DNA of 39,188 nucleotides. Source: Treponema sp. GTDB lineage: Bacteria > Spirochaetota > Spirochaetia > Treponematales > Treponemataceae. The notes beneath the pieces are model-generated. The model did no database searches, was not told the origin of the DNA, and saw only the letters and a program-made list of their open reading frames with translations. Every line of letters begins with the position of its first letter. Position 1 is the stretch's first letter. This document shows positions 16,850 to 25,533 of the stretch, piece after piece. A program made the position numbers and the translations under genes. The stretch lies in the NCBI GenBank assembly GCA_017962415.1, contig JAGCVK010000029.1, positions 1 to 39,188 on the forward strand. Reading direction: 5' to 3'.

Positions 16850-19800
16850 TTATTTGAGCATTTTAACTTTTGCGCCAGGATATACTGCTCTTATAGCATC
16901 ATCATACATAGCTTCTGCATAAATTGCAGGAATTGTAAAGTCTCCGCTATAAGCTGCTGTAATCTTGAATTCAAAATCTGCGCGACCATATTTTTCAAGA
17001 TCAAAATAAGTGTAAATTACATCATCTCTAATATCCTGATAAGTATATGAAGAATTGCTGTAGCTTTCGTTACCAATGCGTTCGTTTGCAAACTCCAGAC
17101 ATGTTCCAACAGGAACTGTAAGAACCATATTTTTGATTTCTGTAGAAGTTGTGCTTATAACATGAACGTTTAGAGTAACTTCTTCGCCAGCTTCAATTCT
17201 CTTTAGTCTGTTCATACCGTCAATTTGCAGATTAATGCCTTTGTTTTGTGCAATTTCTGTTCCGGCTACAGACATACCGCTGCAAGTAACAGTTCCGTAA
17301 AGAGTGTTGCTTCCAGTATTCTGAATTGTAACCATTTGATTTGGCTGTTTGTAAGAAACTGGAAGGCTTTCGCTTACAGAATTCTTAGTGAATGTATCAG
17401 ATTTTTCAGTTGCGTCGTTCTTTATAATATAACTTCCGCCTGTTGTCTTCTTTTTTGAGTAATATGGAAGAATTGAGAATAACGACCAAGCTGTTTCCTG
17501 AGTGTTCAACCATCTATCAGAAGCGAGCACTTCTGCAATATTTTTAGCAATATTATCAGATTTTGTTGAGAAATTATTATTTGCAAGAGTGCTTACAAAC
17601 AAGTACATAGCCTGCTCTCTGATTGAAGAAGAAAAACTGTTATCTGAGCGTCTAAAGAAATTGTTGCTTGGAGAGAAATATTTTAGAATATCAGTTGCAG
17701 TATCTTTTCTTCCAGCAAGAGAATATGCGCCGGCAAGCAGCAATTTTGAATCATTTGAAAGACTAGTTCTCAAGTAAAGTCTGTTCATTGCACCAATATC
17801 AGGTTTTCCGGCAAGTGCAATAACAAACAAGCGGTAAGCCTGAATGCTTTCTGATTCACTTTCATAGCCGCTTGGCTGCCAGTCAGAAGCAGTTGATGTA
17901 AGCCAATTCAAAGCCGGCTCATAAACAGCCGAAGGAACTGAATAGCCGTGATTTTTAGCTTCAGTCATAAAGTGAACAGCATAACAAGTTCCCCAAGAAT
18001 GAGGTGTAGTATTTCCCGGCCAGTATCCCATTGCGCCAACGGCAGTCTGATAAGTAGGGTAGCGGTCAAATACAGAACTTATATTAGATTTGATTTCGTT
18101 GATTTTTTCAGGAGAAAGTTTTGCGAAATCTGTCAAATAAAGCTGTGGGAATCCGCCTGATGTGATTTGTTCAATACAACCGTGTGGATACTGAACAAGA
18201 TAATCAAGACGATTATTAAGGTTGATTTGTGGCAATGTTGACATTTCAACTTTTAAAGAAGCTCCGCCGCGTTCTGTTGGAGTTGCAGTAGAAACTGTAA
18301 CAGAAGAACCGCCTTTTACAGTAAATGTATTTGAGTAAACAACCGGAATTCCTCGCGATTTTATATCCATTGGAACTGATGATTTTGAAGATGACTTTTC
18401 ATCTTTTACAACAGTTTCAAAGAGTACATGACCTGCTGATTTTGTTTCGATTGGGAAGTTTACAATAGCATTTCCATTTGCAGCGAGAGTCAACTTTTCT
18501 GATCTTGAAAAGTTCATAATTCCGCGTGCAGATAATGTTACAGTAATATTCTTGTCGTAATTATCGCCATTGAATACAGTTACCGGAATCTGAATTTTTT
18601 CGTTAGTTCCAAGAGTTCTTGGGAATGCAGGCTGTGCCATTAAAGAAGATTTTACCGGAACTGATTTTTCGGCAGTTCCATAAGCACCTGCGTTACCAGC
18701 AACAACAATCGCTCTAACTGCACCAACATAATAAGGCATTTCAAATTCTGTTGTTTTTGATTCTCCAGCCTTAATAGTAAATGGTCCAAAATATCTTACA
18801 ACAGGTGCAAAACGATTTTCGTTTTTGATAGAGTTGTCTACAATATCTTCAGAACCACCAATAGCAAGAAGTGTTTCAAGTTTTCCGCTGTAAGCATTCA
18901 TTACATAACGGTAAATATCCCAGTTACGAAGTTCCGAAGCCTCTTTTTTATAGAACTGACTTCTGATTGAAGGCGCGTGATAGTTTGTGAGTCCTAAAAG
19001 CCCTTCGTCTACAACAGCAAGAGTGTAAGTCATAGCCCGGTCGTTTGCTTCCGAAACTGTGAAAGAAGCCTTTTTTGTTGGCTCAAAAGATTGTGCACTC
19101 TTAATCACAGGCGCAAGTTTTGTTTTTGGATTATCTACCATAACCGGAACTACGCCGTAAAGTCTTATTGGAAGACTGTTTGCAGTCTGCATATGAGGCT
19201 GTAAAAGTGTAAGGTGTACATAAATATTAGGAGACATTTCTTCTGTAATTGGCAATTTATAAATATTTGAGCCTTTTACAGTATCAATTCTCTGAGTTTT
19301 AATAATCTGGCCGCCTTTTTCAATAGAAATATAAGCGCTAGCCTGTGAGTTTGATGTAAAGGTGATTTCGGCATTTTCACCAGGTTCATAACTAGCTTTG
19401 CCAACTCCAAGCGGAAGCATTGCAGCACTTCCAGTTCCGCCTTCCTGAGCGCGTCCTGCCCAGCCTGGCCAGTCAATATAAATGATTTTTGCAGCGCTGT
19501 GGCCATAATTTCCGTCGCGAACTTCGAGAAGATAGCGACCCCATTCAGGATATTTTACATTAAACTTAAATGAACCTCTTCCGTTCTTTGTATATACATC
19601 ACCAGTAGCAATTTTATTATAATATCTCGAAGAAACGTGAGTTGCGCTTGTATAAGCGTCTTTTTCCCACCACCATTTCCAGTCGATTTTATAAAGAGTG
19701 TAATTAAGTTTTGCGTCAGTTGCAGGTTTTCCTTCTGGAGTTAAAAGAACAACATCAACTGTGTGATCTGTATCTGTAAGAAGCATATTTCTTGCAGCGT

Positions 19801-22348
19801 CACCTTTTGGAACTTTGATTCCGACATATCGATCGTAAGGAGAAAAGTCCATAGATGTAGACTGAGTTGAGAATGCTCCCGAAGGTTCATAAATTCTTGA
19901 AATAAAATTAGCCTTAAGTTTTCCAGGAAGATTATTTCCTGCATCAAGATAAGTATTGAAATTAGCTTCAGAATTACTGTTTAATTTTCCAGACCAGATT
20001 TCTTTACGATTTGAATCAAAATCCGTCTCATAGTTAGTAAATGCGTATTCTGAATAACCATCAAACGTTGTGCTCGCTTGTGTAAAAGCAACAGAAACAT
20101 CAGCTTCGTAATTTGGAACTTCAGCGCCATGAAGCCATGCACCCTTTAGAGTAAACGCGTTATTATTAGGTTTTAAGTAAGCGTCTTTAGATTCAAGCGA
20201 AACAGAAAGTCTGTTTGGAACAATAGTTTCAACACTAAGATATTTTGACCAGGTATTTCCACCAATAGTAACACGACCAGTCCAAAGTCCAGTTGGAGAG
20301 TCAGAATCAGTTTTAGCAACAATAGGGTAGAAGTAGTTTTCTGAACGGGTTAAAAGTTGAGTGTCAGTAACACGACCCATTGGATCCAAAAGTTCAAAAG
20401 TTACAGGAATATCTTTTGGAAGTGTTTTTGCAAGATCCTGAAGAACAAAAGTTAAAAACAGATTATCGCCAGGTCTCCAAACACCGCGTTCTCCGTAAAT
20501 AATTCCTTTAAGTCCGCTTCCAGCCTTTTCACCGCCAATTTCAAAATGGCTTGTGCTAAGATTAGTTCCGTCGGAAATTTTCAAATATGAAGTTTGTCTA
20601 TTCTGATTTGCAGTAACTACAAAAGCATTTTTGATATTTTTGAAAACAGCAACACCGTTTGCATCTGTTTTTCCAGAAGAAATAACAGTTCCAACATAAT
20701 TTTTGATTTCAACATTTACATTTGGAACAGGTTTTGCAGTTCTAATATCAGCAACAGTAAGATAAAGCGAATCACTTGCATCTTTTTTTGCCATCATTCC
20801 CAAATCAGAAACAAGAACGTTTCGTGAAATTACATTTGAAGAATTATAGCGTGGCATATAGAAAGCCGGATGATGCGGATTATTTCTGTTATACCAATAT
20901 GAACTTGTGTCGATTCTATCTTCCCAATAATCCCAGCTGCTTTTTTCGTTTGGAATTGAATAAGTTTCGATAGTATCAGGCGGCATTTCGAGTTCTGAAT
21001 ATTCATTTGCGCCATAATTGCTGTATTTAATCTGGTCATGGCGGAAAGAAACGCGAATATGATACATTCCTTCAGGATATTTTCTTACAAGTTCAGTAAG
21101 TTCAAGTCCGCGTGCAATGTATTTATTCTGCATAGAATTATTCCATGTAAAATTGACTTTCTTTTCCCAAACAGGTTCACCAACGCGGTAAATTCTGCTT
21201 GTTTCGTCAATTTCATTATCCTGCAAGAATTGATTTATATTTCTTTCGTAAATCTGATAAACCTGAACAAGTACACCAGTAAGGTTTCTTGTTTCAATTG
21301 GAAGAACAGTTCCCTGTGTTGTCGGAAGAATTACGTTATCATTCATAAAACGAACAGCAGGAAGATCCCAGTTGTCAGAAAGAGTTACATTTGACGCTTG
21401 AGCAAGGTAGATTCCGTCTGAACTTTTAATTCCTGTATCAAAAGCTACAGTCTGAATATCAGACCAGTTTGAATCGCTGAACAAAGAAAGCGTATTTCCA
21501 TGCACTGATGCAGAAAAGTTTGATTTTTTCTTTCCATTGAAATCAAGAGTTTGAATAAAAGAAGCAATATCTTGAGCTGAATCCAATGCTTTAGAAAAAC
21601 TTACAAGAATCATATTCTTTTTTGAAGTATTTATATCAATGATAGAAAAAACAGCCTTTGCTGGAATAGAAATGATTTTTTTACCGGCAAGAAGTTTTTC
21701 CTGAGCAGAAGACATTCCAAGCGATTTTCCAGACCATTTGAGTTCAAGCTGCTGAGGTTTTTCATTATTTGCTACGTTAATAGAAAAGTTCCATTTTTCT
21801 GGAACATCAGATTGCTTCCAGCTGATTTCTTTGTTACTGAGTTTCATTTTTGCATTTAAAATGCCTTTGATTTCTTTTTCAGAAACCGGAATATCAGTTG
21901 TAACAACTCCGGAAACAGTATAAGAAGAAGTATTTTCGTTTAATCTGATTTCATCAAAATCTACAGAATAAGAAGGCTCTTCAACATAAATATTTCTTTC
22001 GTAAGCAGATGAACCGTCTTGAAATAATTTTGCAAGATCGGCCTTAAGTTTGATTTTTGAACTTGCTTTGTAAGGTTCATCTGGCGTAAAAGTGGCCATA
22101 TTTTCCGTATATTCCCAAACACCTTTGATTTTCGGGAAGATTTCTACGGCGTCTCCAATTGGACATTTTGGACTTTCCATAAAACTGATTGAAATAGGTG
22201 TAAGTCGTCCAATCATAACTGGAGAAACAAATTCAATGTGTGAATTTTCTGAAGTATTTGCACTTTGATAATTCTGATTTGAATTGCGTGTGCAGCCAAC
22301 AAATAAAAATACGAATAAAGTTGTAAGATAAAATAGTCTTTTCTTCAT
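16850..22348 (-). CDS. yfhM: Bacterial alpha-2-macroglobulin, lipoprotein with thioester
   Basis: A periplasmic protease trap: cleavage of a bait region exposes a thioester that captures the protease. I start it at the ATG at 22348 (1832 residues) because this gives a clean lipoprotein signal, KKRLFYLTTLFVFLFVGC, with acylated Cys19. The longer in-frame extension upstream to 22465 crosses a tRNA terminator and the gene's own promoter. MG-type beta domains fill the N-terminal two thirds (GERGVWRPGDNLFLTFVLQD is typical of the family). The thioester domain has YPHGCIEQ with Cys1391 and Gln1394, followed by the alpha/alpha toroid and a receptor-binding-like C-terminal domain. pbpC follows at once. 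Confidence 0.95.
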   Translation of the reverse strand: MKKRLFYLTTLFVFLFVGCTRNSNQNYQSANTSENSHIEFVSPVMIGRLTPISISFMESPKCPIGDAVEIFPKIKGVWEYTENMATFTPDEPYKASSKIKLKADLAKLFQDGSSAYERNIYVEEPSYSVDFDEIRLNENTSSYTVSGVVTTDIPVSEKEIKGILNAKMKLSNKEISWKQSDVPEKWNFSINVANNEKPQQLELKWSGKSLGMSSAQEKLLAGKKIISIPAKAVFSIIDINTSKKNMILVSFSKALDSAQDIASFIQTLDFNGKKKSNFSASVHGNTLSLFSDSNWSDIQTVAFDTGIKSSDGIYLAQASNVTLSDNWDLPAVRFMNDNVILPTTQGTVLPIETRNLTGVLVQVYQIYERNINQFLQDNEIDETSRIYRVGEPVWEKKVNFTWNNSMQNKYIARGLELTELVRKYPEGMYHIRVSFRHDQIKYSNYGANEYSELEMPPDTIETYSIPNEKSSWDYWEDRIDTSSYWYNRNNPHHPAFYMPRYNSSNVISRNVLVSDLGMMAKKDASDSLYLTVADIRTAKPVPNVNVEIKNYVGTVISSGKTDANGVAVFKNIKNAFVVTANQNRQTSYLKISDGTNLSTSHFEIGGEKAGSGLKGIIYGERGVWRPGDNLFLTFVLQDLAKTLPKDIPVTFELLDPMGRVTDTQLLTRSENYFYPIVAKTDSDSPTGLWTGRVTIGGNTWSKYLSVETIVPNRLSVSLESKDAYLKPNNNAFTLKGAWLHGAEVPNYEADVSVAFTQASTTFDGYSEYAFTNYETDFDSNRKEIWSGKLNSNSEANFNTYLDAGNNLPGKLKANFISRIYEPSGAFSTQSTSMDFSPYDRYVGIKVPKGDAARNMLLTDTDHTVDVVLLTPEGKPATDAKLNYTLYKIDWKWWWEKDAYTSATHVSSRYYNKIATGDVYTKNGRGSFKFNVKYPEWGRYLLEVRDGNYGHSAAKIIYIDWPGWAGRAQEGGTGSAAMLPLGVGKASYEPGENAEITFTSNSQASAYISIEKGGQIIKTQRIDTVKGSNIYKLPITEEMSPNIYVHLTLLQPHMQTANSLPIRLYGVVPVMVDNPKTKLAPVIKSAQSFEPTKKASFTVSEANDRAMTYTLAVVDEGLLGLTNYHAPSIRSQFYKKEASELRNWDIYRYVMNAYSGKLETLLAIGGSEDIVDNSIKNENRFAPVVRYFGPFTIKAGESKTTEFEMPYYVGAVRAIVVAGNAGAYGTAEKSVPVKSSLMAQPAFPRTLGTNEKIQIPVTVFNGDNYDKNITVTLSARGIMNFSRSEKLTLAANGNAIVNFPIETKSAGHVLFETVVKDEKSSSKSSVPMDIKSRGIPVVYSNTFTVKGGSSVTVSTATPTERGGASLKVEMSTLPQINLNNRLDYLVQYPHGCIEQITSGGFPQLYLTDFAKLSPEKINEIKSNISSVFDRYPTYQTAVGAMGYWPGNTTPHSWGTCYAVHFMTEAKNHGYSVPSAVYEPALNWLTSTASDWQPSGYESESESIQAYRLFVIALAGKPDIGAMNRLYLRTSLSNDSKLLLAGAYSLAGRKDTATDILKYFSPSNNFFRRSDNSFSSSIREQAMYLFVSTLANNNFSTKSDNIAKNIAEVLASDRWLNTQETAWSLFSILPYYSKKKTTGGSYIIKNDATEKSDTFTKNSVSESLPVSYKQPNQMVTIQNTGSNTLYGTVTCSGMSVAGTEIAQNKGINLQIDGMNRLKRIEAGEEVTLNVHVISTTSTEIKNMVLTVPVGTCLEFANERIGNESYSNSSYTYQDIRDDVIYTYFDLEKYGRADFEFKITAAYSGDFTIPAIYAEAMYDDAIRAVYPGAKVKMLK

Positions 22349-22357
22349 AGCACAATA

Positions 22358-22386
22358 ATTATATGTAGTTAATCGATTAATATCTA
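22358..22386 (-). promoter_or_regulatory. Promoter with internal palindrome before alpha-2-macroglobulin
   Basis: On the minus strand the -10 TATAAT is at 22363-22358 and a weak -35 (TAGATA) at 22386-22381. The whole spacer is occupied by a perfect 12-base palindrome, TTAATCGATTAA (22369-22380), well placed for a repressor or activator dimer. The predicted start is about 2 bases from the ATG at 22348. Confidence 0.55.
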
Positions 22387-22451
22387 CATAAATAAACTTG
22401 AATTTTGAAAATTTTATATAAAATATGAAAATATTAAAAAGCGCAAAAAGC

Positions 22452-22481
22452 AAAAAAAAAGACACTTCAAAACGAAGTGTC
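22452..22481 (-). terminator. Intrinsic terminator of tRNA-Val
   Basis: Arms GACACTTC (22461-22468) and GAAGTGTC (22474-22481) with a five-base loop, read on the minus strand, are followed by nine T residues (22460-22452). It lies just past the tRNA 3' end and before the alpha-2-macroglobulin promoter. Confidence 0.92.
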
Positions 22482-22486
22482 TAAAA

Positions 22487-22560
22487 TGGGCAGTGAGAGG
22501 ATCGAACTCCCGACATTCTGGGTGTAAACCAGACGCTCGTACCAGCTGAGCTAACTGCCC
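22487..22560 (-). tRNA. tRNA-Val (UAC)
   Basis: 74 bases. The 7-bp acceptor GGGCAGT/ACTGCCC, the D arm (AGCTCAGCTGGTACGAGC), an anticodon stem TCTGG/CCAGA around TTTACAC giving anticodon TAC, and a T arm with GTTCGATCC are all present. Discriminator A. CCA is not encoded. Confidence 0.96.
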
Positions 22561-22575
22561 GTTGAATGATGAGTA

Positions 22576-22604
22576 TTTATAACATTTTAACCGTTTAGTG
22601 TCAA
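22576..22604 (-). promoter_or_regulatory. tRNA-Val promoter
   Basis: On the minus strand a consensus TTGACA (22604-22599), a 17-base spacer and TATAAA (22581-22576). The expected start is about 9 bases before the tRNA 5' end. Confidence 0.75.
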
Positions 22605-22691
22605 TAAGTTTGCGGCGGAAAAATTCAAAATATTTATGGCTTGCGTATTATTAAAAACTCTCGCCCCAACTCACAAAAAAAGCCGCTTGCG

Positions 22692-22705
22692 ATAATGACG
22701 ATTAT
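22692..22705 (+). promoter_or_regulatory. Short inverted repeat upstream of the 22759 lipoprotein
   Basis: ATAAT-GACG-ATTAT lies about 55 bases before the TTG start. It loosely resembles half of a Fur-type box but is too short to assign. Confidence 0.2.
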
Positions 22706-22758
22706 TCTAAAGTGTGTTAAAATTGTTTCAAATAATTTTGATTTTTGCAGGTGATTTT

Positions 22759-23445
22759 TTGAAAATTGAAAATCATAAAAAATACATTTTGACTTTCTCT
22801 GCTTTTGCTTGTGCTGCGTTTTTTGCTTCTTGCAAAAATGCCGGCGAAACAAAACTTGTTTATACCGAAAGCGACACAATTAAGCAGGCTGTTTTAGAAA
22901 AAGAGCAGAATATTACCTGGACACAGGAACTTGAAGGCGAAGTGCTTACAAAAAAAATCACACGCGGTTCAATGCAACTTGGCTCTGATGTTGCGTTTAA
23001 CAAAGAACTTTTTAAAATTGCTTCAAATCAAAAAAAATCAGTTTATCCTGAATATTTTGATTTTGGCAGCCTTGATACTTCTTTACTTCAGCCAAAAATC
23101 AAAGAAAAAATAAATCAGTTTTGTAAAAAGCTTTCTTCTGTAACTTCTGACGCTTCTTCGTATTTTAATAAGAAATACATATTTAATTTCGTTTTCTTTC
23201 AAAATGATTTAAAAGAAGGCTGGAAAACAAATTTTAATCAGGATTTTCCAAAAAGCAGCGAAGAATCAACTGTTCAACTTTTTGAAAAATGGATTTTTGG
23301 CGAGCCGTTTATTGGAGATTTGATTATTCAGCTTCCTGTGCGTTTTTACACAAACTGTGGTATTATAGATGTAACAATCTTTTTGAATAGCGGCGGAAAC
23401 AATGATATTTACCAGATTACTATAGACAGGTGGAAAAAAGTATGA
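22759..23445 (+). CDS. Hypothetical lipoprotein
   Basis: I choose the TTG at 22759 because AGGTGA lies 4-5 bases upstream and the N-terminus then reads as a lipoprotein signal (KIENHKKYILTFSAFACAAFFASC, acylated Cys25); an ATG at 22714 lacks a ribosome site. The product is 228 residues. The mature part is mixed alpha/beta, with PEYFDFGSLDTSLLQPKIKEKIN, a YFNKKYIFNFVFFQNDLKEGW strand region and a final RFYTNCGIIDVTIFLNSGG hairpin. I do not recognise the family. Its stop overlaps the start of the next gene (ATGA), so the two are translationally coupled and probably act together. Confidence 0.72.
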   Translation: MKIENHKKYILTFSAFACAAFFASCKNAGETKLVYTESDTIKQAVLEKEQNITWTQELEGEVLTKKITRGSMQLGSDVAFNKELFKIASNQKKSVYPEYFDFGSLDTSLLQPKIKEKINQFCKKLSSVTSDASSYFNKKYIFNFVFFQNDLKEGWKTNFNQDFPKSSEESTVQLFEKWIFGEPFIGDLIIQLPVRFYTNCGIIDVTIFLNSGGNNDIYQITIDRWKKV

Positions 23446-24389
23446 TGGAAAAAGAAAAACTTACGGGAATTGAAAGGGAACTGGTTCTTCAATATTTAAT
23501 AGACGGAAATGTCCCCGTTACGCTTACTCCAATCGAAGAGCCCATTTCTTCTAATTCTGATGATACTGAAACTGAAATCAAAGCGCTTACCACACAAATC
23601 TTTCCTGTTGCCATAAAAGGCGAAAATATCAAAGTCAAAAAAAACGGTACAATTCTTCTTGAAAATCCTGTTCAATCTGTTGCAAATTTTGCAAATAAAA
23701 CTGTAAAAGTTGAATTTTATTTTAACAGAGTAGGGCTTTATTTTATTTCTGAAGTTCAGGAAACAAAAAAAGGCCTTTCAATTCAAATTCCAGATCAGAT
23801 TGAGCGCATTGCCGATTTTGAAGAAGATGCAGATTATGATTTTTCTTCTGTTATTTATTTTGATTGCAAATCGCGCCGCGATTTAAACTTAAAGTGCGTT
23901 CCTTTTGAAGGCGTTGAACTTTTTGTTCGCCCGGTTTGGAAAAATATTGCTCTCGAATATCAAAAACTTGCCAAAAAACTTTTAGAAGATTTTGTTGAGC
24001 AGGCAAAGCAGGAAAAAAATGCCGGAAATGGAATTCAGTTGATTCCGGTTTGCAAATATCTTGCCGAACCGCATAATTTTAAGCTCGAAGCAATGGAAAA
24101 CAGAGTAAAACCATTTTCAATTTTGTTTGTAGATCACGAACGGCTTGTTGTTGGAATGGAAACTCAAGCCTGCACTTTTTTTGTAAACGATGAATATGGA
24201 ATAAAGCTGTCTTTTTCGATAAAACGCGGCCCAATTCTTTCGCGCGATATTTTTGTTACAAGTTCGGTAAATAAAATTTATCGCAGCGCAGACGGGCTTC
24301 ATTCCTGCGTAGATTTTAAATATACAACTATGCAGGAAGAAGATTTACGCTTTCTTTTTGAAAAAGCAACCAGCACGCTGCTTAGCTAA
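23442..24389 (+). CDS. Hypothetical cytoplasmic protein coupled to a lipoprotein gene
   Basis: The ATG at 23442 overlaps the preceding stop as ATGA and has AGGTGG about 8 bases upstream; a GTG at 23430 is a weaker alternative. From 23442 the product is 315 residues, with no signal peptide or membrane helix. The N-terminus is LTGIERELVLQYLIDGNVPV, followed by a low-complexity Ser/Glu/Asp stretch, then beta-rich segments (VKVEFYFNRVGLYFISEV; VFFVNDEYGIKLSFSIKRG-like) separated by a helix. The layout is reminiscent of treponemal PilZ-like or YcgR-like proteins. However, I do not see the RxxxR c-di-GMP motif, so function is left open. It converges on, and overlaps by 4 bases, the AI-2E gene. Confidence 0.68.
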   Translation: MMEKEKLTGIERELVLQYLIDGNVPVTLTPIEEPISSNSDDTETEIKALTTQIFPVAIKGENIKVKKNGTILLENPVQSVANFANKTVKVEFYFNRVGLYFISEVQETKKGLSIQIPDQIERIADFEEDADYDFSSVIYFDCKSRRDLNLKCVPFEGVELFVRPVWKNIALEYQKLAKKLLEDFVEQAKQEKNAGNGIQLIPVCKYLAEPHNFKLEAMENRVKPFSILFVDHERLVVGMETQACTFFVNDEYGIKLSFSIKRGPILSRDIFVTSSVNKIYRSADGLHSCVDFKYTTMQEEDLRFLFEKATSTLLS

Positions 24390-25483
24390 GATTTCTTTTG
24401 AGATGATTTTTCTTGCAATTGCGTGCGCGGATCGTTTCCCAAAATTATAGCAACGCTTTTAAGATAATCAATATTTTCGCAAACAATTTTCACAATTACA
24501 GTAAGCGGAACTGCAATGAGCATTCCGGTAAAGCCCCAAATATAGCCCCAGCCAGAAAGACTAATCAAAATTACAACCGGAGAAAGCCCAAGATTTTTTC
24601 CTTCGATTCTAGGCTCAATAATGTTTCCAAGAATCATATTTACGCTGGTCATAAAAATCAAAATAAAAAGCGGTTTTCCCCAGCCCGGATAAAATTGAAC
24701 TATTGAAAAAATAAAAGCAAAGCCAACAGAAATTATCGAACCAAAAATTGGAATAAAATTCATTATGAAAGAAAGAAAGCCCCAAACAATTGGAAAATCC
24801 AGCCCGATTATCCAGGCGCATGTAAAACACAAAATTCCAGTTGCGAGCGAAACGTAAAATTTTATTGAAATATAGCGCGTTGTTTGTTTTACAATTTGAT
24901 TTGAAATTCGTGCGATTCTTGCGCGATTATTTTTAAAAGCATAATGCATTTTTCGTTTTGTAAGGCGCATTTCAATCATTATAAAAATAGTCAAAATTGC
25001 AATCAAAAACAAAGATTTACTAAAGGCAAAAACTCCGGAAGAAAAACTCAGCGCAAATTTTTGAATATATTCACGCACTTTTAGCGAATTCCATAGATTT
25101 TGAAAAAGGCTTTTTGTGCTGTCAATTTCAATTCCAAGACTTTGCGCAATAAGATTGTAAATCGACATAAATCGGCTTTCGTATTTTGGATATTCTGCAA
25201 TGATTCCAGAAATGCTCGAAAGTAAAAGAGACGCAATTCCAAAAAAAACTGCAAAAAACAAAACAATTATGATTAATGAAGAAATAACCCAAGGAATGCC
25301 GGTTTTTAAGTTCAGTTTTTTTATAATTGGAAGAAATACGAAAGAAAGCATAAACGAAAGTATTACCGGAATTATAACCGTTGACATCGTTTTGCACAGA
25401 AAACCAGTTAATACAACTGCAAAAAAAAGTACAATATAAAAAATTCTTTTTGTGAAATTATTCTGATTTTCTGTGTTTTCCAT
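24386..25483 (-). CDS. AI-2E family (PerM-like) membrane protein
   Basis: From the ATG at 25483, preceded by AAAGGAG 5-6 bases upstream, the product is 365 residues. An in-frame ATG at 25528 would begin inside the hairpin after serS. About seven to eight hydrophobic helices are visible: two near the start (IFYIVLFFAVVLTGFL, MSTVIIPVILSFMLSFVF), one around WVISSLIIIVLFFAVFFG, and the family's conserved C-terminal block with FPIVWGFLSFIMNFIPIFGS and ISLSGWGYIWGFTGMLIAVP. The family covers exporters and ion or osmolyte antiporters, and the substrate cannot be told from sequence. It follows serS and may be a partly independent unit. Confidence 0.88.
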   Translation of the reverse strand: MENTENQNNFTKRIFYIVLFFAVVLTGFLCKTMSTVIIPVILSFMLSFVFLPIIKKLNLKTGIPWVISSLIIIVLFFAVFFGIASLLLSSISGIIAEYPKYESRFMSIYNLIAQSLGIEIDSTKSLFQNLWNSLKVREYIQKFALSFSSGVFAFSKSLFLIAILTIFIMIEMRLTKRKMHYAFKNNRARIARISNQIVKQTTRYISIKFYVSLATGILCFTCAWIIGLDFPIVWGFLSFIMNFIPIFGSIISVGFAFIFSIVQFYPGWGKPLFILIFMTSVNMILGNIIEPRIEGKNLGLSPVVILISLSGWGYIWGFTGMLIAVPLTVIVKIVCENIDYLKSVAIILGNDPRTQLQEKSSQKKS

Positions 25484-25498
25484 ATTTACTCCTTTCTG

Positions 25499-25526
25499 AA
25501 AAATAAATGCCCGCGCTAAGTCGGGC
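25499..25526 (-). terminator. Weak terminator between serS and the AI-2E gene
   Basis: GCCCG (25509-25513) and CGGGC (25522-25526) form a 5-bp stem. On the minus strand it is followed by ATTTATTTTT. The short stem suggests partial termination. Confidence 0.45.
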
Positions 25527-25533
25527 AAATATA

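Noticed and set aside
22349-22465. N-terminal extension of the alpha-2-macroglobulin reading frame to an upstream start
   Set aside because: The extension crosses its own -10 box and palindrome and the tRNA-Val terminator, and would bury the lipoprotein signal. The ATG at 22348 is preferred.
23442-24389. c-di-GMP-binding PilZ assignment
   Set aside because: The overall outline is suggestive but the RxxxR motif and the D/NxSxxG motif are not seen.
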